In this document: positions 1 through 6,106 of the stretch, one piece after another
How the letters are laid out: the number at the start of each line of letters is the position of its first letter
How positions within the stretch are numbered: position 1 is the stretch's first letter
Assembly: GCA_946496415.1 (NCBI GenBank)
Contig: CAMMGP010000068.1
Location: forward strand, 1 to 6,679
Length of the DNA stretch: 6,679 nucleotides
Direction of reading: 5' to 3'
Origin: an uncultured Clostridia bacterium
GTDB lineage: Bacteria > Bacillota > Clostridia > Christensenellales > Aristaeellaceae
Program-made: the position numbers and the translations under genes
The notes under the pieces: generated by a model
Told to the model about the DNA's origin: nothing
The model's database searches: none
What the model saw: the letters and a program-made list of their open reading frames with translations, nothing else

Positions 1-260
1 CAAACCCTGACGCGACGGCGCAGAGGTCGCTCCCCTCGGGGGGAGCGCGGGTTGAAACCGGCAATTAGCCGTTGACGCGTCTTTGAATCTACGTCGCTCC
101 CCTCGCGGGGAGCGCGGGTTGAAACAGGAACGGGCGCGCAGGTCGATGCGGTATTTTGTCGTCGCTCCCCTCGCGGGGAGCGCGGGTTGAAACTCCCAAT
201 GTGTACGGCTGTAAATCCATGGGCAAAGTCGCTCCCCTCACGGGGAGCGCGGGTTGAAAC

Positions 261-294
261 ATTCATCCTCTGCGGACGCGGCGCGGGTAAAAAC
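261..294 (+). other. CRISPR spacer 4, likely from a phage terminase large-subunit gene (P-loop region)
   Basis: Read on the + strand from 262, this spacer translates without a stop as FILCGRGAGKN. The hydrophobic strand followed by GRGAGK is the form taken by the nucleotide-binding loop of many phage terminase large subunits, where the first Gly of the classic Walker A motif is often replaced. Other P-loop ATPases could give a similar short match. The source phage cannot be named from 11 residues. Confidence 0.5.
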
Positions 295-461
295 GTCGCT
301 CCCCTCGCGGGGAGCGCGGGTTGAAACTAAACTTTCGCAGGCCATGCGCTCTGTGACAACGTCGCTCCCCTCACGGGGAGTGCGGGTTGAAACCATCGCG
401 GTCAAACTTCAGACCGCGGTCGGAAAGCGTCGCTCCCCTCACGGGGAGCGCGGGTTGAAAC

Positions 462-496
462 GGATAAATCGAAGTTGGATGGAATTGCCAGCGGAG
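462..496 (+). other. CRISPR spacer 7, likely from a phage tail-fibre or collar-fibre gene
   Basis: Read on the + strand from 463, this spacer translates as DKSKLDGIASG. This fits the short motif (roughly D-K-x-K-L-D-G-I-A-x-G-A) that recurs in tail-fibre and other phage receptor-binding or structural fibre proteins. The frame has no stop. The motif is quite specific, but the match is only 11 residues. Confidence 0.6.
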
Positions 497-836
497 GTCG
501 CTCCCTCGCGGGGTGCGCGGGTTGAAACCATATCCGCGGCTATCATCTGGAAGGTCTTGCCGTCGCTCCCCTCGCGAGGGTGTGCGGGTTGAAATGCGGC
601 TGCCTGCACCCAGAGGGCATATTCCGGCGGGTCGCCCCCCTCGCGGGGTGCGCGGATTGAAATCGCGGTGAGGCAGTATGCCAAATTTAAGCTGGCGGCG
701 GTCGCTCCCCTCGCGGGAAGCGCGGGTTGAAACACCATACTGACGGGTATCTGTCTATCGCCGCTCGGTCGCTCCCCTCGCGGGGTGCGCGGGTTGAAAT
801 GGGCGACAGCCAGGTGCTTCGCTGGATCGACGAATT

Positions 837-934
837 GTTGCTCCCCCGCGGGGAGCGTGGGTTGACGCGTGCAAAATCATCCGTGCTTGGAATCCAGCTT
901 GTCGCTCCCCTCGCCGGGAACGATGGGCCGAAAC
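837..934 (+). repeat. Two degenerate terminal CRISPR repeats and the last spacer
   Basis: The last two repeats are strongly diverged. The one at 837-868 is 32 bp, starts GTTGCTCCCC and ends GTTGACGC, so the usual GAAAC end is lost. The one at 901-934 is 34 bp, with a broken stem (TCGCCGGGAACGATGGG) and the end GGCCGAAAC. Decay at the leader-distal end is common in CRISPR arrays. These units probably give poor crRNAs, because both the hairpin and the 5' handle are altered; that is an inference. Confidence 0.85.
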
Positions 935-966
935 ATTGTCTTGATTTGCAAGGCCTTATAGCATAA

Positions 967-995
967 ACCGCTCCCGCGGGATTTGCGGGAGCGGT
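967..995. terminator. Hairpin between the convergent CRISPR array and hydrolase gene, probable bidirectional terminator
   Basis: ACCGCTCCCGC (967-977) pairs perfectly with GCGGGAGCGGT (985-995), an 11-bp GC-rich stem with a 7-nt loop. It lies 20 bp past the stop codon of the - strand hydrolase gene and 32 bp past the last CRISPR repeat on the + strand. The T-run is weak on both strands: TTT then ATGC on the - strand, and a scattered T-rich stretch (to 1017) on the + strand. Its role as a terminator is inferred from the stem and its position. Confidence 0.65.
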
Positions 996-1015
996 CGTTG
1001 GTTTGGTCGTTGATT

Positions 1016-4000
1016 TTACAGCACGCGGCGGCCCCAGGAGAAGACGCGGTTGTAGTAGCCGCTGCTCAGGTCGGAAATGACGACCTCGCCTGCGCCGGAG
1101 GAGGCGTGGATCATCTTGTTGTTGCCAAGATAGATGCCGACGTGGTCGGAAAGGTCGCTGTCGGAGACCGTGTTCATGCAGACGATGTCGCCGCGCTGCA
1201 TGTTCGCAAGTCCCTCGATCTTCGTGCCGGAATTGTAGCCCTGCATCTGCGCCGAGTGCGGCAGGGATACGCCGACCTGCTTGTAGCAGTAGAGCGTCAG
1301 GCCCGAGCAGTCGTACTTGCTGGTGCCGGCGGCACCGTAGACATAGGGCTTGCCGAGCTGCTGCTGCGCCACGTAGATGACGTACTCGATCTTCTCCGTG
1401 CGCGTGGGATTATCCGGCAGGTGGTCCTGCGTGGAATCCCCGCCGCCGGTGGAACCGCCGCTGCTGCCCGCGTCGGGCGCCTTGGAGGGGTTCTTCGGCG
1501 CGTTGTTGCTGTACAGGGCGCGGATCGTGTTGGCGTCGGCGACGCCGGTGGCGTTCAGGCCCGCGGCGGTCTGGAACAGCTTCACGGCCGAGGCGGTGGT
1601 GCTGCCATAGTCGCCGTCCACGCTGGAGGTCTTGGAAAGATAGCCCTTGTAGTAGAGGCGCGTCTGCAGGCGGGTGACGTTCTCGCCCGTGCTGCCGTTG
1701 GAGAGCGAAACGCTGAGGATGGGCGAATCGGGCGCGTAGCCGCCGTAGAGGATGCGCTGGGTAGTCTGGTCGGCGATGCCGGTGGCGCTGAGGCCCACGG
1801 CGCTCTGGAAGCGGGCCACGGCCGTCTTGGTCAGCGAACTGTAATTGCCCGCGGGCGTGCCGTCAAAGTAGCCGCGCTTTTCCAGTTCCTGCTGGAGCAC
1901 GAGCACCGACGCGCCGGAAGCGTTCTCCGTAAGCGTGGCGTAGCTGTTCTTGTTGAGGTGGTCGAGCAGCATGTAGCCGCGCTGGTTGCCGATGCCCACA
2001 TAGCCCCAACCTGTGCTGGGATTGTACTTGTAGACATTGACATCCGTGCCGGCGGAAACAGTGACGTAGGCGCTGTCCTGCGAGGCGCTCTGGAAGAAGG
2101 GCGCCTTGGGGTAGACGACGGTAGCCACGTACTTGACGGTATCGTCATCCGGATCGGGCTGCACCTGCGAAGTCGGCGTAAGGCCGGAAAGCTGGCAGAA
2201 GCCGTAGTTTCCGCTGGGACTGAGCACATAGGCCCACGTGCCGTTATGGTCGACCACCGTTACCTGGTCTCCGCGCTTGATGCTGCCGAGAACGGCGGAA
2301 CTCGTGGAGGCGGAGCGGTAAATGGTGAGGAAATCGACCGTGACCGTGGCGGCCGTGCCGTCGGTGAACTGGCTGTTGGCCTTGAGGCCGCTGAGCAGAC
2401 AGTAGCCGTATTTGCTGCCGTCCGGGGTGATAAGGGCCCACGTGCCGTTCTGGTCGAGCACGGTCACCTGCGTGCCGTAGGCGATGTAGCCGAGGTATTC
2501 GCCCTGCGCGGAGGGCGTACCGTAAACGTCAAGGCGGTCGACGACAACCGTGGCCGGCGTGCCCTCTCCGGTGGGGATGGAGGGCGTCGGCGCGGGCGTG
2601 GCCGTGACGGAGCCGTCATAGGGAATGATGGCGGAGAGGCTCAGATAGCCCTGCGTGCCGTTGTCCAGGCGCACATAGGCCCAGCTGGTGGTGTAGGCGA
2701 GCACGGTGAGCACGTCGCCGCGCGAAATGCCGCCGACCACGGTGGCCGAGGTCGAAGCCGTCTCATAGACGCTGGTGGCGCGGATGGCGATGCCGTTGCG
2801 GGTGCGCACGACGGCGTCGTTGCCGGGCAGCACGGAACTCAGAGGCACAAAACCGTTGCCTTCCGCGCGGGAGATGTAGGCCCACTGGGTGTTGTAGGCG
2901 GTGACGCGCACCTGCGCGCCGGCCTGCAGGGTGGCCAATGCCTGCGAACTGGTGTTGGCCTGCGCGTAGACGGTGGTGGCGGTGGCGACCACGGCGGTCA
3001 TGTTGACCTGGCGATAGCCGCTTAGGTCGGTGGAGGGCGTCTGCGTGGTGCCGCTATTCAGCGGCTGCAGCGCGTAGAGGTTGCAGAAGCCGTATTTCCC
3101 GCCGGCGGTGATGTAGGCCCAGGTGCCGTTGCGCATCAGCACCGTCACCTGTTTGCCGGCCGTGAGTATGCCCTGATTCTCCGAAGCGGTGGAGGGGCTT
3201 TTGTAGACGTATGTATCGGTGATGGAGATGGCGGGCACCGTCTCGGTGATGACGCCCTCGGTATCCTCAAAGCCCTGCGAGGGGCCGGGCGTGGCCGTAG
3301 GCGCGGGGGCGACGTTGCCCGTCAGGCGGTTGAGGCTGGACAGCGGCGCATAACCGGTGACGTTGTCCTCCGTGCGCAGACAGGCCCAGGAGCCGTTGTG
3401 GGCGATGACCGTCACTTCCTCGCCGGCCGCCAGCGTGGTCAGATGCGTGGAAGAGGAAGAGACGGTTTCGTAGACGGGAACCTGCCCCTTGGCGGAGGCG
3501 GCCATGGACTTTACCAGCACATTGTCGCCGGGCAACAGATAGCGCAGCGGCGCGAAACCGCTCCGGCCGGAACAGGTGAGGAAGGCCCAGTCGGCGCTCA
3601 GATAGGTGACGCGCACCTGCGTGCCCTGCGCCAGGCGACCAACGGTGGAAGCGCCCGTATCGGGGGCGGTGTAGACAGTGACCATATCGCCGACGATGGT
3701 GGCGGATTTATCGACGCGGGAGAAGCCGGAGAGCGCATCCTGCGAAGGCTGCTGGGTGGGCGTGGGCGTGGTTTCACCGCGCAGATCGCTCACCTGCATA
3801 TAGCCGCCCAGGCCGCTGCAGGCCACGCGGGCCCAACTGCCATTGGTGCCGAGCACATAGACGGTCGCGCCGGCGCGCAGCCGCTTGTACTGGCTGGAAG
3901 TGCTCATGGAACTGTAAAAATGCGCGCCGTCGAACTGTATGCGCGTTGCGTCGGCCACGTTTTCCACGGGCTGCATGTCCGCGGTGCGGGCGTAGCCGGA

Positions 4001-4255
4001 GCCGCCGGTGGTAAGATAGCGGAAGTAGGCGACGCCGCCGCTGTAGCGCTCAACGGAGATGATCTCGCCTTCGGCAAGCGAGCCGACCTGCCGCGAGAGG
4101 CCGCTGTCCGCGTATACCGCCATGGAGTCGGCGGTAACAACGGCTGTCAGGCTCGCCGCGAACGCCGTTGCCGGCAGGGAGAGCAGAAGCAGAACCATCG
4201 CCAGAAGCAATGGCAGTATTCGCTTTCCCACCGTCTTTTTGCTTGCAAGTATCAT
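1016..4255 (-). CDS. Secreted multi-SH3, peptidoglycan-binding NlpC/P60 endopeptidase (1079 aa)
   Basis: This is a predicted cell-wall hydrolase that cuts peptide bonds in the stem peptides of peptidoglycan outside the cell. The ATG at 4255 is chosen because GAGGAG lies 9 nt upstream and the protein then begins directly with a signal peptide (hydrophobic residues 13-30, AFA before the predicted cleavage at 33/34). An in-frame ATG at 4321 would add 22 residues ahead of the signal. Ten SH3-like domains follow at about 36-97, 104-158, 183-240, 245-310, 341-398, 418-477, 485-544, 567-625, 635-692 and 708-767. Many carry an NG(S/T)WA motif. Two peptidoglycan-binding domains (773-836, 847-915), a Gly/Ser linker, and NlpC/P60 (955-1079) come next. 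The expected catalytic residues are present: Cys983 in YDCSGL, His1038 in SDHVGIYLG and His1050 in MIHAS. There is no membrane or sortase anchor, so wall retention must come from the binding domains. Most family members have far fewer SH3 domains. The exact substrate bond is not visible. Confidence 0.95.
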   Translation of the reverse strand: MILASKKTVGKRILPLLLAMVLLLLSLPATAFAASLTAVVTADSMAVYADSGLSRQVGSLAEGEIISVERYSGGVAYFRYLTTGGSGYARTADMQPVENVADATRIQFDGAHFYSSMSTSSQYKRLRAGATVYVLGTNGSWARVACSGLGGYMQVSDLRGETTPTPTQQPSQDALSGFSRVDKSATIVGDMVTVYTAPDTGASTVGRLAQGTQVRVTYLSADWAFLTCSGRSGFAPLRYLLPGDNVLVKSMAASAKGQVPVYETVSSSSTHLTTLAAGEEVTVIAHNGSWACLRTEDNVTGYAPLSSLNRLTGNVAPAPTATPGPSQGFEDTEGVITETVPAISITDTYVYKSPSTASENQGILTAGKQVTVLMRNGTWAYITAGGKYGFCNLYALQPLNSGTTQTPSTDLSGYRQVNMTAVVATATTVYAQANTSSQALATLQAGAQVRVTAYNTQWAYISRAEGNGFVPLSSVLPGNDAVVRTRNGIAIRATSVYETASTSATVVGGISRGDVLTVLAYTTSWAYVRLDNGTQGYLSLSAIIPYDGSVTATPAPTPSIPTGEGTPATVVVDRLDVYGTPSAQGEYLGYIAYGTQVTVLDQNGTWALITPDGSKYGYCLLSGLKANSQFTDGTAATVTVDFLTIYRSASTSSAVLGSIKRGDQVTVVDHNGTWAYVLSPSGNYGFCQLSGLTPTSQVQPDPDDDTVKYVATVVYPKAPFFQSASQDSAYVTVSAGTDVNVYKYNPSTGWGYVGIGNQRGYMLLDHLNKNSYATLTENASGASVLVLQQELEKRGYFDGTPAGNYSSLTKTAVARFQSAVGLSATGIADQTTQRILYGGYAPDSPILSVSLSNGSTGENVTRLQTRLYYKGYLSKTSSVDGDYGSTTASAVKLFQTAAGLNATGVADANTIRALYSNNAPKNPSKAPDAGSSGGSTGGGDSTQDHLPDNPTRTEKIEYVIYVAQQQLGKPYVYGAAGTSKYDCSGLTLYCYKQVGVSLPHSAQMQGYNSGTKIEGLANMQRGDIVCMNTVSDSDLSDHVGIYLGNNKMIHASSGAGEVVISDLSSGYYNRVFSWGRRVL
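2372..3778 (-). repeat. Tandem duplication of a three-domain SH3 block within the NlpC/P60 protein
   Basis: Residues about 160-400 and 401-628 of the hydrolase share the same layout: a Thr/Pro segment, an LSG(F/Y) lead-in (LSGFSRVDKSA and LSGYRQVNMTA), an SH3 domain ending LLPGDN or VLPGND, a second SH3 containing VYET, a Pro-rich linker (APAPTATPGP and TATPAPTPSIP), and a third SH3 ending YGFCNL or YGYCLL. The following domain (635-692, ending YGFCQL) is a further copy of the third type. This points to duplication of a whole block rather than of single domains. Divergence between copies is large, so the event is old. Confidence 0.75.
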
Positions 4256-4264
4256 GGGCTCGTT

Positions 4265-4270
4265 CTCCTC
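4265..4270 (-). promoter_or_regulatory. Shine-Dalgarno site for the NlpC/P60 gene
   Basis: GAGGAG on the - strand, 9 nt before the ATG at 4255. It decides the start: the ATG at 4321 has no such site, and starting there would bury the signal peptide 22 residues in. Confidence 0.8.
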
Positions 4271-4283
4271 GCAGTTCTCTCGC

Positions 4284-4301
4284 CGATGCGCATACGCATC
4301 G
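4284..4301 (-). promoter_or_regulatory. Perfect inverted repeat in the 5' leader of the NlpC/P60 gene
   Basis: CGATGCG (4284-4290) and CGCATCG (4295-4301) form a 7-bp perfect stem around a 4-nt loop, ending 13 nt upstream of the Shine-Dalgarno site. It could be an mRNA hairpin or a protein-binding operator. The sequence does not tell which, and it may be incidental. Confidence 0.4.
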
Positions 4302-4319
4302 TATTTATCGAAGGTATGC

Positions 4320-4347
4320 AATATAAATACGACGCGCAGGCAAAGAA
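4320..4347 (-). promoter_or_regulatory. Candidate weak sigma-70-type promoter for the NlpC/P60 gene
   Basis: On the - strand, TATATT (4320-4325) is one base from the -10 consensus. TTCTTT (4342-4347) sits 16 bp upstream as a poor -35. The 210-bp gap at 4256-4465 is markedly more AT-rich than its flanks and holds no supported ORF, so a promoter here is expected. This exact placement is tentative. I see no clear terminator for the upstream gene in the gap. Confidence 0.25.
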
Positions 4348-4465
4348 TCCTTCATATTTGCAATGTTAAATATGTATGTCCGAAGCACTTTCGTAATACT
4401 TTTGCAATAATTTCACGATTTTGTCCCGATTGGAAGCAGACAGGCGCGCAAAAGTCGGAACCGCC

Positions 4466-6106
4466 CTATTTTTCTACAAATTCAAGGCCATTGTAGACGT
4501 CGGTTTCGCGCGTGCCGCTCAGGCCGGCCAGGGAGCGCGTGGAGAGCACGCTGCCGGTGCGGAACACGAGGCCGAGGAAGGGCAGGCGCTCGACGATGAA
4601 CATTTGCAGATCGCTGTAAGCGTCGATCATCTCTTCTTCGGTGGCAGCGGTAAACGTACGCGCGAGCAGGGCGCCCATCTCGGCGCTGGTGGCGCCGGAA
4701 AAGTTGAGGGCGCCGTCGCCGGTGAGCAGGGGGCGCAGATTGGGCACTTCGCTGAGGTTGACGCCGACGAGGGCGAGATCGTAGCGGCCGTCGGCAATGG
4801 CGTCCGTCACCTGGTCGATCGTCCCGGAGAGCACCGTGACCTGCACGCCGACGGCGCGCAGATTGGCGGCGATCTGTTCCGCGGCGTTGGCGCGCACGGA
4901 GGAGATGGCGTCCGTATAGGTGACGATGCGTATCGACAGATCCTCGATCAGGCCGTCCTCGCCGATGCGGGAGAGTTTGGCGGGGCTGGTGAGGCTTGTC
5001 CAACCGGCCTCGTTGAGCAGCTGCAGGGCGCGCTCCGGACTGTAATAGTAGACGGCGGACTGGCTCTCGTAGAGCCACGTGCCCGGCACGATGGGCACCT
5101 CGCTCTGCTGCGCCATTTCCAGATAGGCGTTGGAGACGAGCGTGGCGCGGTCGATGGCGTACATCACCGCCTGGCGCACGCGCTGGTCGGACATGGGCGA
5201 CGAGGCGCGCAGGTTGGGCACCAGCAGTTCATAGGAGGCGGTGGAATAGTCCGTGGTCATGACTCTGCTCAGGCGGCGGTTGAAGGCCGCGGAGTAAGAG
5301 CGCGTGGAAAAGGCGTCGATCTCGCCGGTCTGCAAGGCCTCCAGCGCCTCGCCCGTGGAATAGTAGCAGAGGCCGACGACGCTTTCGATGTGCGGCTGCT
5401 GCTTCCACCACAGGGGATTGCGCTCCAGCCGCACGGAGACGCCGGGAACATAGGAGATATACCAGTAGGGGCCGGTGCCGCGGGGCAGCATATCGGAGAT
5501 CGTGCTGCGCTCCATCACCGGAAAGGTCATGGCGTAGAGCGTGATCATGCCGCCATAGCGGGCCGTGACCTGCAGCGTGTAGGCGTCCGTAGCGGTCATG
5601 GATTCAATCAGCGAAAGGCGCGCGGCGTAGGGATTGCTGCTTCCCGCGCCCAGCAACGCCTCGTAGCTGGCCACCACGTCCTGCGCCAGGCACTCCATGC
5701 CGTTGTGGAACTGCACGCCCTGGCGCATGCGGAACGTCCAGACATTGTCCTGCACCGTCCAACTGTCGGCCAGCAGGGGCACGGGCTTTTGCGTTTCATC
5801 CAGTTCGACCACGGATTCAAAGACGAGTTGGTTTAAGCTGATCATGTCGCGCTCGTTGCAATAGACGGGGCTGATATCGCCGGCGGAGGAAGCGAGGTAA
5901 CCGACCGTGAGATCCGCGGGAAGCTCCTCAGACGCCTGCTGCGCCAGAAACTGCTGCGCCTCCTGCTCGAATGTGTCCGCGGCCGGGGCCATCTCCGCGC
6001 TGGCCGCGGGAAAAAGGGACGCAAGCAGCGCCAGCGCCATCATCAGCGCCAGCGCCCGCCGCGGCCGAAATGCCGCTTGTTTAATAAAGCTCCTTGTAGT
6101 GCTCAT
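4466..6106 (-). CDS. Extracellular solute-binding protein, family 5 (peptide/oligopeptide-type ABC transporter)
   Basis: The 546-residue length and the motifs fit the SBP_bac_5 (OppA/DppA-like) family, which captures peptides, or sometimes other solutes such as nickel or sugars, outside the membrane and hands them to an ABC permease. Visible hallmarks are LNQLVFESVVELDE then PVPLLADSW (91-116), FRMRQGVQFHNG (125-136), GTGPYWY then VRLERNPLWW (210-234), DQRVRQAVMYAIDR (307-320), SPERALQLLNEAGW (356-369) and GRYDLALVG (440-448). The N-terminus has Arg residues and a hydrophobic stretch (18-34) with a likely signal peptidase I site at ASA/EM (37/38). No lipobox Cys is present, which is unusual for a Gram-positive binding protein. 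The ATG lies inside the end of the transglycosylase gene (26-nt overlap), suggesting translational coupling. No permease or ATPase gene is in the window, so it may be an orphan. The ligand is unknown; murein peptides are a guess from the neighbours. Confidence 0.93.
   Translation of the reverse strand: MSTTRSFIKQAAFRPRRALALMMALALLASLFPAASAEMAPAADTFEQEAQQFLAQQASEELPADLTVGYLASSAGDISPVYCNERDMISLNQLVFESVVELDETQKPVPLLADSWTVQDNVWTFRMRQGVQFHNGMECLAQDVVASYEALLGAGSSNPYAARLSLIESMTATDAYTLQVTARYGGMITLYAMTFPVMERSTISDMLPRGTGPYWYISYVPGVSVRLERNPLWWKQQPHIESVVGLCYYSTGEALEALQTGEIDAFSTRSYSAAFNRRLSRVMTTDYSTASYELLVPNLRASSPMSDQRVRQAVMYAIDRATLVSNAYLEMAQQSEVPIVPGTWLYESQSAVYYYSPERALQLLNEAGWTSLTSPAKLSRIGEDGLIEDLSIRIVTYTDAISSVRANAAEQIAANLRAVGVQVTVLSGTIDQVTDAIADGRYDLALVGVNLSEVPNLRPLLTGDGALNFSGATSAEMGALLARTFTAATEEEMIDAYSDLQMFIVERLPFLGLVFRTGSVLSTRSLAGLSGTRETDVYNGLEFVEK

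Larger units (their letters stand above)
1..934 (+). CRISPR. CRISPR array, type I-C-like repeats, leader-distal end; 14 repeats and 13 complete spacers
   Basis: Repeats lie at 26-58, 93-125, 161-193, 228-260, 295-327, 361-393, 429-461, 497-528, 562-595, 631-663, 701-733, 768-800, 837-868 and 901-934. The usual form is 33 bp: it begins GTCGCTCCCC, has a stem CGCTCCCC/GGGGAGCG, and ends GCGGGTTGAAAC. Spacers are 34, 35, 34, 34, 33, 35, 35, 33, 35, 37, 34, 36 and 32 bp. The GTCGC start, GC-rich stem and TTGAAAC/T end match the known type I-C repeat family, whose crRNA 5' handle comes from the 3' end of the repeat. That sets transcription to the + strand. The decayed repeats at the right mark the trailer, so the leader and cas genes should be to the left. 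Bases 1-25 are GC-rich and best read as the end of another spacer, so the array is cut by the window edge. Subtype is inferred from the repeat only; no cas gene is visible. Confidence 0.97.

Noticed and set aside
1..25. Possible CRISPR leader at the left edge
   Set aside because: The stretch is GC-rich and no longer than a spacer, while leaders are usually longer and AT-rich. It is more likely the end of a spacer.
254..966. Short open frames on both strands inside the CRISPR array
   Set aside because: Their translations repeat the CRISPR unit itself (for example SLPSRGARVET), so they are artefacts of repeats and spacers.
983..3025. 680-residue open frame on the + strand
   Set aside because: It lies wholly antisense to the NlpC/P60 gene (apart from its first few codons, which overlap the terminator). 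Its Ala/Gly/Val/His/Arg-rich translation has no recognisable domain and is typical of a GC-rich shadow frame.
4256..4321. Upstream ATG at 4321 extending the hydrolase by 22 residues
   Set aside because: The extension has no ribosome site at its start, is hydrophilic, and would place the signal peptide internally; the ATG at 4255 has GAGGAG at good spacing.
3398..4369. 323-residue open frame on the + strand
   Set aside because: Antisense to the N-terminal SH3 part of the hydrolase; Gly/Ala/Arg/His-rich with no recognisable motif.
4421..5836. 471-residue open frame on the + strand
   Set aside because: It is antisense to the solute-binding protein gene, with low-complexity composition and no domain. 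The - strand protein matches a known family along its whole length.
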